Made by a program: the position numbers and the translations under genes
Notes under the pieces: generated by a model
Told to the model about the DNA's origin: nothing
Databases searched by the model: none
Seen by the model: only the letters and a program-made list of their open reading frames with translations
Assembly (NCBI RefSeq): GCF_040543805.1
Contig: NZ_JBEUMS010000013.1
Span: 124,001-188,000, forward strand
Direction of reading: 5' to 3'
Length of the DNA: 64,000 bases
DNA from: Arcicella rosea
GTDB taxonomy: Bacteria; Bacteroidota; Bacteroidia; Cytophagales; Spirosomataceae
Part shown: piece by piece, positions 1 through 7,884 of the stretch
How the letters are laid out: every line of letters starts with the position of its first letter
Numbering within the stretch: the first letter of the stretch is position 1

Positions 1-1265
1 TTGAATTGTAGCGTTAAATCTGTTGCCCGACTAACTGCCTGCGGGAAAAATGTTGTAGTTAAAGGATTGATGATGAGTCCTTTATTCACCATTTCTTGTT
101 CATATTCAATCGTTTGATCGGTTGACATCAGACGAAGGTAATTTAATCGTGGACTCGTCGTAGTCATAAAATCCGTTGAAAAACTTAAGCGTGGTGCTTG
201 GTTAAGTGACCCTTTCTTGGTTGTTACTACAATTACTCCATTAGCAGCTCTTGAACCCCAAATAGAAGCGGCAGCAGCATCTTTAAGAATCGTAATATTT
301 TCGATGTCTCTTGGATTAAAGGTTTTTAAATCCAAATCTGTAATCGCTCCATCTACTACAATTAAAGGCATTTTTTCGCCTGAATTAGTGCTTACTCCTC
401 TGATAACCAAGTTATAATCGGACGCTCCAATAGTACGGGTGCCACTGTTGATAGCGAAACGAGTATTATTGTAAGTAAAGGCATTATCAGATGTTAGTTG
501 CACATCAAGTCCGGGTACTTGTCCTTCTAGTCGCTGAATAACATTTGGAACAGGGATTTTCTCCAATTCTTTGGCATTAATACTACCAAAAGCACCAGTG
601 GCTCTTTCTTTTGGTAAAGCTTGATAACCTGTACTTACGACGGAAACTTCATTAATCATCGTTCCTGCATCTGCTTCAAGTACAATATTTACAGTACCTA
701 TTGCGCTGAGGATGACTTCACGATCTTTGTAACCGACATAAGTTACCAGTAATCTATCGCCAGCTTTCATGCCTGATAAATTGTATTCTCCACGTTCGTT
801 GGCTGTTGTTCCTTTGCGTGTACCTTTTACCCAAACATTTGACCAAGGCAAAGCATTGCCATCAGTATTGCTAATTACTCCTCTTACGATAAGATCATCA
901 TCGTTTAGCAAAGTACTGGTAGCAGTTTCAACTCTTAGTGGTTGTGGTGTTTCGGGCGTTTGAAAAAATCGAGCATCACGAGCCACAATACTGTACGAAT
1001 TGCCACTTACGTACAAAAACAATAGATTATTAGGGTATAATACATCCTTCAGAATTTCCTCTACAGAATTATTATTGAGGGCTGATGCTTTTGTATATTT
1101 TCCGCTAAGTAAATTATGCTCATAAGCAAATTTCGTTTTGAATTTCTTTTCTATGAGTGAGATTGCCTCTTTAAGAGGAATCGTTTTCTGCTGACCCAAA
1201 GCAATACAGTTCAGGAGTACCAGCAGCAGGCAGGTACCGAATAATCGGGAAATCGTATGTTTCAT
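1..1265 (-). CDS. SusC/RagA-family TonB-dependent receptor with STN domain (partial, C-terminus beyond left edge)
   Basis: The frame is open from an ATG at 1265 to the window edge, giving about 421 N-terminal residues. It starts with a signal peptide (MKHTISRLFGTCLLLVLL), followed by an STN (secretin/TonB short N-terminal) domain around residues 25-80. A carboxypeptidase-regulatory-like domain follows near residues 125-205, then a plug with the family hallmarks (PLIVVDG, ITILKDAAAASIWGSRAANG). The TonB-box region reads INEVSVVSTGYQ instead of the common EVVVVGYG, a variant seen in this family. The start lies 6 nt after the stop of the upstream fecR-like gene, so sigma factor, FecR and receptor form one module. 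An STN-type receptor beside FecR implies substrate-triggered signalling to the ECF sigma factor. The substrate and the SusD partner lie outside the window. Confidence 0.93.
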   Translation of the reverse strand, partial: MKHTISRLFGTCLLLVLLNCIALGQQKTIPLKEAISLIEKKFKTKFAYEHNLLSGKYTKASALNNNSVEEILKDVLYPNNLLFLYVSGNSYSIVARDARFFQTPETPQPLRVETATSTLLNDDDLIVRGVISNTDGNALPWSNVWVKGTRKGTTANERGEYNLSGMKAGDRLLVTYVGYKDREVILSAIGTVNIVLEADAGTMINEVSVVSTGYQALPKERATGAFGSINAKELEKIPVPNVIQRLEGQVPGLDVQLTSDNAFTYNNTRFAINSGTRTIGASDYNLVIRGVSTNSGEKMPLIVVDGAITDLDLKTFNPRDIENITILKDAAAASIWGSRAANGVIVVTTKKGSLNQAPRLSFSTDFMTTTSPRLNYLRLMSTDQTIEYEQEMVNKGLIINPLTTTFFPQAVSRATDLTLQF

Positions 1266-1271
1266 GTTGGT

Positions 1272-2282
1272 TTACCGGGATCTTAAATAAATAATTCTTC
1301 CTTCTTTATAGATATTTACGTTTAAGATGTTGGATAGAGTGTAAAGAATAGTCTCTTCGCTATTGAAGGCTATAGTTCCATCAATTTGCTTAGACGCTAG
1401 GGTTGAGTCCTCTAGAATGACTTTGTACCCATAGGTATCTTCAAAGTTGTCAATGATTTGCCTTGCGGTGAGTCCATTAACAATCATATTTCCTTCCAAC
1501 CAAGCCTGAGGGACACTCATGACCTGTTGTTGAGTTTGTTTTTGCAAAATTCCATTGTAACGTACAATCTCGCCCGGTTTCATAATAATAGCATAAGGTT
1601 GATTTTCAATTTGTACGCTAATCTTCCCTTTCAGCAATGCTACTTGTACCTGTTTGCGACGTTCCTTGACGTTAAATTCTGTTCCCAATACATTAATCAA
1701 CACTGAGGAAGCATGTACACTAAATTGCTCCTGAGGTTTAATTTTTATAGGGTTCGTATTCAAATGTGTTACTTTCAAAAATGCTTCTCCACTTACCCAA
1801 ACTTCCCTTTTACTTTGCCATGACCAAGCTCTATGATAACTAATTGATGAATTTGCATTCAGCTTTACAATACTTTCATCTGGTAACGTAATGGTCTTTT
1901 GTTGAGCATAGTCGGTACTTATCGTTATCATTGATTGTGCATACCAATTAATCCCTACAGCTACAGCAAGTATTGCCGCCGCCGCAACAGAAGTAATGCG
2001 TAGCCAAAGAACCACTCGCTGTTTTTTCTCTTGTTGAACGATACTCGACTGGATGTCTTTTAAAAGATTATCTCCAAAAATTGCTGAAGGCTCAATGCGT
2101 TCGGCAGACATAACCATTCTTAAAACAAGGCTTGCTTGCTGATAAGCAGCCAAATTTTCAGGAGTACTTTGTTGCCAATCCTCCCAGCGCTTCCGCTCTT
2201 CTGTATTTCCTTCTTTAATCCAACGAATAAAATCTTTATCGTTTAAAAAGTCTTCAGTCGAATATGTATTGTACTTTTCCAT
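1272..2282 (-). CDS. FecR-family anti-sigma factor
   Basis: The protein has an N-terminal cytoplasmic segment of about 90 residues (FIRWIKEG motif), one membrane helix at about residues 90-114 (an Ala/Val-rich stretch), a FecR domain with FSVHASSVLINVLGTEFNV, and a C-terminal DUF4974/STN-like domain. This is the normal Bacteroidota FecR architecture and length (336-340 aa). It should hold the ECF sigma factor at the inner membrane until the STN domain of the loaded outer-membrane receptor contacts its periplasmic part. An in-frame ATG four codons upstream (2294) is also possible. I prefer 2282 because relatives begin close to the YSTEDFLND stretch. The gene lies between the sigma gene (290 nt upstream) and susC (6 nt downstream). 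Confidence 0.92.
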   Translation of the reverse strand: MEKYNTYSTEDFLNDKDFIRWIKEGNTEERKRWEDWQQSTPENLAAYQQASLVLRMVMSAERIEPSAIFGDNLLKDIQSSIVQQEKKQRVVLWLRITSVAAAAILAVAVGINWYAQSMITISTDYAQQKTITLPDESIVKLNANSSISYHRAWSWQSKREVWVSGEAFLKVTHLNTNPIKIKPQEQFSVHASSVLINVLGTEFNVKERRKQVQVALLKGKISVQIENQPYAIIMKPGEIVRYNGILQKQTQQQVMSVPQAWLEGNMIVNGLTARQIIDNFEDTYGYKVILEDSTLASKQIDGTIAFNSEETILYTLSNILNVNIYKEGRIIYLRSR

Positions 2283-2572
2283 CAATTGCCACAATTAATT
2301 TGGCTTCTATTTATACAAACCGAATAATTTTTGGGATTACCCCACAGAAGCCAACTTTTTTTACTTTTTTTTAATATTTATTTAAAATATATTTTACAAA
2401 GAATGTAAAGTGTTGAAATACAGGTTTTTGTGCCTATTTATAAAAAAGAAAATAAGATTAAGGTAGTAATAGAAAAAATAAGGATAAGGCATAAAAGCAT
2501 ATTGCTAAAGCCGTAAATAGCTAACAAATGCTTTATAATTAAGAAAGGTTTGGGTTTTACTTCTTTCTGAAA

Positions 2573-3178
2573 TTATAAAATTCCTTTGAAGCGAAGAAGT
2601 AGTATAAGGCTAATAATACTTGAGTTTGGCATATCTAAAATACCACGAAGTGTTTCCAAAGCTCTGCTATTGAGCTTATAAACACCTTTTACAGAAATAT
2701 CCATCATATCCGCTATTTCTTTAAACTCTAATTCTTCGAAATAACGCAGATACAATACTTCCTTTTGGCGTGGACTCAATTGATTCAGGGCTTGCAATAC
2801 TTTTTGAGCTTGTTCGTCAACTTGGTCTAACCTCGCCGACTCAGCTTCAGCATTAAAATTGATTTGAAAGACTTCCGCTTCTTCCATATCAACATAATTA
2901 AGATTACTTTTTTTGGTAGATTGATTGATGATAAAATTTCGAAAAGAAGCCAGTAAGTAATAGCGAATATTATCAGTTGAGCCCGTAGTTTTACGATTCA
3001 TCCAAAGCTTTACAAATAAATCATGGACGTAATCACGAACGAGTTCCTCATTTTGTAATTTTCGCATGCCGTACTCGTACAGCGATTTGTAATGCCGAGT
3101 ATAAATGCTTTCGAAAGCTTCTCGCTCGCCAGACAGAAAAGCCTCCCATAAATTTATATCCTCGCTTTGCATTAACAT
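2573..3178 (-). CDS. ECF sigma-70 factor, FecI-like
   Basis: This 201-residue protein has sigma region 2 at about residues 25-95 (AFESIYTRHYKSLYEYG, then DYVHDLFVKLW) and sigma region 4 at about residues 130-185. Region 4 contains LSPRQKEVLYLRYFEELEFKEIADMM followed by an HTH recognition helix. The size and domain content match Bacteroidota ECF sigma factors paired with FecR. The adjacent FecR and STN-type SusC suggest it drives the receptor operon on the same strand. The C-terminus ends in a short hydrophobic tail (SIISLILLLRF), which recurs in Bacteroidota sigma factors of this type. An ATG two codons in (MQSEDIN) is an equally possible start. Confidence 0.93.
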   Translation of the reverse strand: MLMQSEDINLWEAFLSGEREAFESIYTRHYKSLYEYGMRKLQNEELVRDYVHDLFVKLWMNRKTTGSTDNIRYYLLASFRNFIINQSTKKSNLNYVDMEEAEVFQINFNAEAESARLDQVDEQAQKVLQALNQLSPRQKEVLYLRYFEELEFKEIADMMDISVKGVYKLNSRALETLRGILDMPNSSIISLILLLRFKGIL

Positions 3179-3206
3179 TTTTTGTATTGTGGTTATCGTT
3201 GTTTGA

Positions 3207-3214
3207 CAAATTTA
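3207..3214 (-). promoter_or_regulatory. Candidate -7 box for the ECF sigma gene
   Basis: On the minus strand the sequence reads TAAATTTG, matching the Bacteroidota -7 consensus TAnnTTTG, about 29 nt upstream of the sigma factor ATG. I could not see a convincing TTTG at the -33 position, so this is only a partial match. Confidence 0.3.
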
Positions 3215-3513
3215 TATAAAATCTATCTTCATTTTTAAGGTGGAAAAGGCAGAATGATTACTTCTACTTATCAAATTAATGTTTTTTTTCAAAAAAAGGT
3301 CGGTTGAACGCTAAGCTATGGAGATTATATCACACAAAACCCGAAAAATTCTATTTCACTCTAGCGTTTTCAAAATTTGATTTTTATGATTTAAAGAATG
3401 AAACAATTTAATTGATTAGAAAGATTTATGAGCGTTGCCCTTCATCAACAGCTTCAAATATTTTCAAATACTTTCTTTTATTTTCGATTGCTTTGTTTCA
3501 TTTTTGTGAGAAT

Positions 3514-3532
3514 TATTTGTACAATACAAATA
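3514..3532. promoter_or_regulatory. Perfect inverted repeat upstream of esterase operon, candidate operator
   Basis: TATTTGTA and TACAAATA form a perfect 8-bp inverted repeat separated by CAA. The centre lies about 52 nt upstream of the esterase ATG, where a regulator would overlap or abut the promoter. The binding protein is unknown. Confidence 0.4.
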
Positions 3533-3574
3533 TTGTTACAGAAGTATTCAGCGTATTATCCAAACTATGAATAG

Positions 3575-4603
3575 ATGAAAAAACTCATTACTTTAATTGT
3601 CATTCTTCTTTTATGCCATTTTTCAAATGCGCAAAACAGTGTAGGAAAAATAGTTAGTCATATTATTGAATCGAAGGCTTTGCAAAATGTAGGTGGCGAA
3701 AATCCCAATCGCAAGATTTCGGTTTATCTTCCTCCAAATTATGAAAATACGAAGGAACGTTTCCCTGTCATTTACTATTTGCATGGCTTTATGGGAAAAG
3801 ATAGCATTTACGCCAATATGAAAAACATTTTGGACGAAGGCATTCGTAAGCATAAAATTCGCCCGTTTATTCTAGTCCAAGTTGATAATTATACACTTTA
3901 CGAAGGCAGTTTTTATAGTAATTCTTCGCTAACGGGCAATTGGGACGAGTTCATGGCAAAGGAATTAGTTGGCTTTATGGATAAAAATTTCAGGACTTTA
4001 GCCAATCGTGAAAATAGAGGAATTGCTGGGCATTCGATGGGCGGTTATGGTGCTTTTAAAATAGGAATGCTTCATCCAGAAGTATTTAGTAGCATTTATG
4101 CCATGAGTCCGGGCTTGTTGGCAATGGTCAAAGAATTTGGCGCAAATAGTACTTCTTTCAAGGAAGTTCAAAAAATTAAAACGCAGGAAGAATTAAAGAA
4201 AACGTATTATCCAAAAGTATTGGTGGCAGTAGCCAGAGCATGGTCACCCAACCCAAATAATCCGCCATTTTATTGTGATTTCCCATTTAGTTACGATGGC
4301 GATAAAATGATTATTAATCAAGCTGTTTTAGAAAAATGGGAAGCCAATATGCCTGTGTATATGGTGGATAAATATGCGGATAATCTTAGAAAAATGACGG
4401 CGATAAAATTGGATTGGGGACGAAATGATTCCCAACGTTTTCCAATTCAAATAGGAATGTTGAGTCAGCGATTAGAAAATTTAGGCATTAATCATTTTGC
4501 AGAAGAGTACATTGGCGACCACGGCAATAAAATTTGGTCAACCGACGGGCGTGTGTTAAATGATTTACTGCCATTTTTTAATGATTATTTGAAATTTGAC
4601 TAA
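3575..4603 (+). CDS. Secreted alpha/beta-hydrolase esterase (esterase D-like)
   Basis: The 342-residue protein has a signal peptide (about residues 1-20, ending SNAQ) and an esterase D-like alpha/beta-hydrolase fold. The nucleophile elbow GHSMGG gives Ser154. Candidate triad partners are Asp285 (WGRND) and His316 (GDHGNK). YYLHGFMG near residue 70 is the oxyanion-side loop. It probably hydrolyses esters in the periplasm or outside the cell. Only 12 nt separate it from the carboxylate transporter gene. With the AtuA-like pair downstream, the context suggests that it releases an organic acid or alcohol that is then imported and metabolised. This family also contains feruloyl and acetyl-xylan esterases and S-formylglutathione hydrolase. 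The signal peptide argues against the last. Confidence 0.85.
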   Translation: MKKLITLIVILLLCHFSNAQNSVGKIVSHIIESKALQNVGGENPNRKISVYLPPNYENTKERFPVIYYLHGFMGKDSIYANMKNILDEGIRKHKIRPFILVQVDNYTLYEGSFYSNSSLTGNWDEFMAKELVGFMDKNFRTLANRENRGIAGHSMGGYGAFKIGMLHPEVFSSIYAMSPGLLAMVKEFGANSTSFKEVQKIKTQEELKKTYYPKVLVAVARAWSPNPNNPPFYCDFPFSYDGDKMIINQAVLEKWEANMPVYMVDKYADNLRKMTAIKLDWGRNDSQRFPIQIGMLSQRLENLGINHFAEEYIGDHGNKIWSTDGRVLNDLLPFFNDYLKFD

Positions 4604-4615
4604 CCCAGCATTTTT

Positions 4616-5914
4616 ATGATACTCGCACTTTTAGGATTTTCAACGATTGCGGTTTTTCTTGTTTTAATCATGACCAAACGCATGTCGGTAATGACAGCTT
4701 TGGTTTTAACGCCAATTATATTTGGGCTTATAGCAGGTTTTAATCCTGCTGAATTAGGGAAATTTGGCTTGGATGGTATCAAACAAGTAGCGCCCACAGG
4801 TATTTTATTGATGTTTGCCGTGCTGTATTTTGCCACGATGCTGGACACAGGTTTATTTGACCCCGTGATTGCTTTTATCATCAAATCAGTAAAAGGCGAC
4901 CCGCTAAAAGTAATTGTCGGAACGGCTATTTTAACGATGATTGTACATTTAGATGGTGATGGAACTGCCACTTTTATGATTGTACTTTCGGCATTTTTAC
5001 CCATTTATAAACAACTAAAAATCAATCGTTTAATACTTACAACGATTGTCGCTTTGAGCGTTGGCCCTTTGCATTTAGTACCTTGGTCGGGTACTTCTGC
5101 AAGAGCTATTTCTACGCTTAAAAGCGATGCTGTCCATATTTTCAATCCAAATATTCCTGCGATTATTGGTGGGATTTTATGGGTACTTTTTGTGGCTTAT
5201 CACTTCGGAAAAAAAGAACGAAATCGACTTGGAATTATTGATTTTGAATACAATCATCAAGATGAACTTAGCGAAAGTCAACGCCATTTAAGAAGACCAA
5301 AATTACTGATATTCAATGCGATATTAACGGTTTCGTTAATTACGATTCTTATCAAAGGTTGGGTTCCAGCTTCGGCATTGTTTGTTACAGCAAGTATGAT
5401 TGCGCTGCTAATTAATTATCCCAAAATTGCCGACCAACAAAAAGTATTGAAAGGACATGGCACAAACATTTTCTTGGTATCAAGTATGATTTTTGCCGCA
5501 GGGATTTTTTCTGGTATTTTGACGGGTTCAAAAATGATTGATGCGATGGCGAATAGTTTGGTCAGTTTAATTCCTGAACAACATGCCAATTTATTGCCAA
5601 CTTTAACCGCTTTAACCAGCTTACCAGCCAGTATCCTTTTTACACCAGATGCCTATTATTTTGGTGTTGTGCCAATTTTAAGTCAAACAGCAAACCAGTT
5701 TGGCATTGATTCACTTGAAATAGGAAGAGCCGCTTTACTTGGACAAATGACGGTTGGTTTTCCGATAAGTCCGCTGACGGCTTCAACTTTTTTGTTGGTA
5801 GGTTTAGCCGAAGTTGATTTAGGCGAACATCAGCGATTTACTTTCAAATGGGCTTTCGGAACGACGCTTGTAATGACGATTGTGGCACTTTTAACGGGTT
5901 CAATCCATATTTAA
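4616..5914 (+). CDS. CitMHS-family citrate/carboxylate:cation symporter
   Basis: The 432-residue polytopic membrane protein has about 11-12 hydrophobic segments. Family features are the conserved stretch HLDGDGTATFMI (about residues 121-132), the VPWSGTSARA loop in the first half, and TPDAYYFGVVPIL in the second half. This matches CitMHS (citrate-metal or citrate-H+ symporters, related to Bacillus CitM/CitH). It should import a di- or tricarboxylate, free or metal-bound. It lies in a tight operon, 12 nt after the esterase, and its stop overlaps the next start by one base. The exact substrate is not determinable. The unusual partners (esterase, AtuA-like) suggest something other than plain citrate. 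Confidence 0.9.
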   Translation: MILALLGFSTIAVFLVLIMTKRMSVMTALVLTPIIFGLIAGFNPAELGKFGLDGIKQVAPTGILLMFAVLYFATMLDTGLFDPVIAFIIKSVKGDPLKVIVGTAILTMIVHLDGDGTATFMIVLSAFLPIYKQLKINRLILTTIVALSVGPLHLVPWSGTSARAISTLKSDAVHIFNPNIPAIIGGILWVLFVAYHFGKKERNRLGIIDFEYNHQDELSESQRHLRRPKLLIFNAILTVSLITILIKGWVPASALFVTASMIALLINYPKIADQQKVLKGHGTNIFLVSSMIFAAGIFSGILTGSKMIDAMANSLVSLIPEQHANLLPTLTALTSLPASILFTPDAYYFGVVPILSQTANQFGIDSLEIGRAALLGQMTVGFPISPLTASTFLLVGLAEVDLGEHQRFTFKWAFGTTLVMTIVALLTGSIHI

Positions 5915-7248
5915 TGATGAAACAAAAAATTAGAATTGGTTGTGGTGCGGGCTTTGCGGGCGATAGAATTGAACCTGCCATTGTACTTGCTGAAAAAGGA
6001 AATTTAGATTATTTGGTACTTGAATGCTTGGCAGAAAGAACGATTGCTTTAGCCCAAAAACGTAAATTACAAGACCCAAGCAAAGGTTACGACCCACTTT
6101 TGGAACGTAGAATCACATCACTTTTACCTATTTTAGTAAAAAACAAGATTTGTTTGATTACAAATATGGGTGCCGCCAATCCTGTAGAAGCCGCCAAAAA
6201 AGTAAGTGAAATCGCTCAGCAATTAGGTTTAAAAGTAAAAGTATTTGCAGTAAGTGGCGATGATGTTTTTGATAAAATAGATAAAAATGCCTTAGCGATA
6301 GAAACGAATGAACCTTTGACTACTTCGGGCGAATTGATTTCTGCCAATGCTTATTTGGGTATAGAAGGAATTTTAGAAGCTTTGAAAAACGAAGCCAATA
6401 TTATCATTACAGGCAGAGTCGCCGATCCTTCTTTGTTTCTAGCACCGATGATTCATGAATTTAATTGGGCAACAGATAATTATGATTTGATGGGAAAAGG
6501 AACAGTAATTGGACATTTAATGGAATGCGCAGGACATATTACTGGCGGATATTTTGCCGACCCGATTAAAAAACCCGTTGAAAATATGGACATTCTTGGT
6601 CATCCTTTTGTGGATGTTTTTCAAGATGGTTCAGCCATTATTAGTAAAGTTGAAGGCACAGGAGGAGTGGTAAATTTACAAACAGCCAAAGAGCAATTAT
6701 TGTATGAAGTAATCAATCCTTTTGAATATTTTACCCCCGATGTCATTGCAGATTTTACGACGGTGAAATTGCAAGAAATTGCTGAAAATCAAGTGAAAGT
6801 AAGTGGTGGAACTGGGAAACAAAGACCAAATACGTATAAAGTAAGTGTCGGATATAAAGCATTTTTCTTAGGCGAAGGAGAAATTTCTTATGCTGGGTCA
6901 AGTGCTTTTGAAAGAGCAGAATTGGCTGGTAACACCCTTGAAAAACGCTTGAAAAATCAATTTGATGATTTCAGAGTAGATTATATAGGCTTAAATTCTG
7001 TGCATCGTCAAAGTATTGATACTATTTCAATTCCCAACACAATGCCTGAAATTCGTTTGAGAGTGGCAGGAAAGGCAAAAACAATTGATGAAGCCACTTT
7101 AATTGGAGAAGAAGTAGAAGCACTTTATACCAATGGACCAGCAGGTGGTGGTGGCGTGCGAAAGTATGTGAATGAAGTAATAGGGATTATTTCTGTTTTA
7201 ATTAATCGAGAAGATATTTTACCACAAACAAGCATTTTTGAAGCATGA
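5914..7248 (+). CDS. AtuA-like protein, N-terminal large part (DUF1446)
   Basis: The protein of about 444 aa begins MMKQKIRIGCGAGFAGDRIE, typical of acyclic terpene utilisation AtuA/DUF1446 proteins. Other family-like stretches are ITNMGAANP, IITGRVADPSLFLAP, ECAGHITGGYFADP and a Gly-rich NGPAGGGGVR near the C-terminus. The open frame extends upstream to 5848, but the ATG at 5914 overlaps the transporter stop (TAATG) and begins at the conserved N-terminus, so I use it. In Pseudomonas, AtuA belongs to the citronellol/geraniol pathway and is a longer single chain. Here its C-terminal domain is encoded separately by the next gene. The reaction of this family is poorly defined. An acyl-thioester or carboxylate substrate is inferred from context only. 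Confidence 0.85.
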   Translation: MMKQKIRIGCGAGFAGDRIEPAIVLAEKGNLDYLVLECLAERTIALAQKRKLQDPSKGYDPLLERRITSLLPILVKNKICLITNMGAANPVEAAKKVSEIAQQLGLKVKVFAVSGDDVFDKIDKNALAIETNEPLTTSGELISANAYLGIEGILEALKNEANIIITGRVADPSLFLAPMIHEFNWATDNYDLMGKGTVIGHLMECAGHITGGYFADPIKKPVENMDILGHPFVDVFQDGSAIISKVEGTGGVVNLQTAKEQLLYEVINPFEYFTPDVIADFTTVKLQEIAENQVKVSGGTGKQRPNTYKVSVGYKAFFLGEGEISYAGSSAFERAELAGNTLEKRLKNQFDDFRVDYIGLNSVHRQSIDTISIPNTMPEIRLRVAGKAKTIDEATLIGEEVEALYTNGPAGGGGVRKYVNEVIGIISVLINREDILPQTSIFEA

Positions 7249-7544
7249 AATTATATGAAATAGCCCACAGTCGAGCAGGAGATAAAGGCAATATCTCTAC
7301 TTTATCGCTGATTCCTTTTGATGAAAAAGACTTCGAAAAGTTATGCCAAGAAGTAACTGTTGAAAAGGTAAAGAGTCATTTACAGGAAATTGTTGTTGGC
7401 GAAATCATTCGTTATGAAATGCCCAATGTTTCCTCTTTGCTATTTGTTTGTTACGGAGCTTTAATGAGTGGGGTCACGACCTCGTTGGCAATGGATACGC
7501 ATGGAAAAGCTTTAAGTTATGCTTTGCTAGAAATGGAGATTTAG
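7245..7544 (+). CDS. AtuA C-terminal-domain-like small protein
   Basis: This 99-residue protein begins MKLYEIAHSRAGDKGNIST, the signature start of the small domain found at the C-terminus of AtuA proteins or as a separate polypeptide. The start overlaps the end of the large AtuA-like gene by 4 nt (ATGA), which implies translational coupling and a stable two-subunit complex. It contains no membrane segment or signal peptide, so the pair is cytoplasmic. It is the last gene of the esterase-CitMHS-AtuA operon and is followed by a strong terminator. Confidence 0.82.
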   Translation: MKLYEIAHSRAGDKGNISTLSLIPFDEKDFEKLCQEVTVEKVKSHLQEIVVGEIIRYEMPNVSSLLFVCYGALMSGVTTSLAMDTHGKALSYALLEMEI

Positions 7545-7561
7545 AGTAATTTTTAAAAGTT

Positions 7562-7607
7562 AAAAAAGGGTCAGAAGTGCTTTTAAAGGCAATTTTGACC
7601 CTTTTTT
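7562..7607 (+). terminator. Rho-independent terminator of esterase-AtuA operon
   Basis: AAAAAAGGGTCA (7562-7573) pairs perfectly with TGACCCTTTTTT (7596-7607), giving a 12-bp stem that ends in a T-tract. It begins 18 nt after the last stop codon of the operon. Confidence 0.88.
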
Positions 7608-7788
7608 CTTTTTTCATGAATGCCATAAAACACTTATTTATCATAAAGAAAATTTTCTCAAAATAAGATTCTCCTACGGTTTTATATGCAATGCTAAAGC
7701 GAGAAAATTAGCTGTATTTTTTTGATAAAAATTTACTAAAGTACAATGATGTGTCAAAAAAATGATGTTAAATTTTCTTAAAAAACCC

Positions 7789-7820
7789 TTGGTATTTTAA
7801 AAATTCCAATACTACCTTTG
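7789..7820 (+). promoter_or_regulatory. Candidate Bacteroidota-type promoter for SusC/SusD pair
   Basis: A TAnnTTTG -7 box (TACCTTTG, 7813-7820) is preceded by TTGG at 7789-7792. This leaves about 20-21 nt between the elements, close to the consensus TTTG-N19-TAnnTTTG. The box is 64 nt upstream of the susC ATG. Confidence 0.5.
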
Positions 7821-7884
7821 CCTCACTATTTAAACTTAGTCCAAATAAGTTTAAGTTGCCAATCACATACAAAACTCATACATT

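Larger units (their letters stand above)
3179..3574. other. Divergent intergenic region between sigma gene and esterase operon
   Basis: This 396-nt AT-rich gap separates two divergent transcription units. It holds a candidate -7 box for the minus-strand sigma gene (3207-3214) and an 8-bp inverted repeat about 43 nt upstream of the esterase gene (3514-3532). No plausible coding frame was seen. Confidence 0.6.
7545..7884. other. Intergenic region with terminator and susC promoter
   Basis: This 340-nt stretch carries the terminator of the upstream operon (7562-7607) and a candidate promoter (7789-7820) for the next SusC gene. The middle part (about 7620-7785) is AT-rich and I see no gene in it. 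Confidence 0.6.

Noticed and set aside
4600..5004. Minus-strand 134-codon frame
   Set aside because: Mirror of the CitMHS transporter gene; low-complexity composition typical of an antisense shadow.
5848..5913. Upstream extension of the AtuA-like gene
   Set aside because: These 22 codons overlap the transporter gene out of frame and precede the conserved MMKQKIRIGCGAG start.
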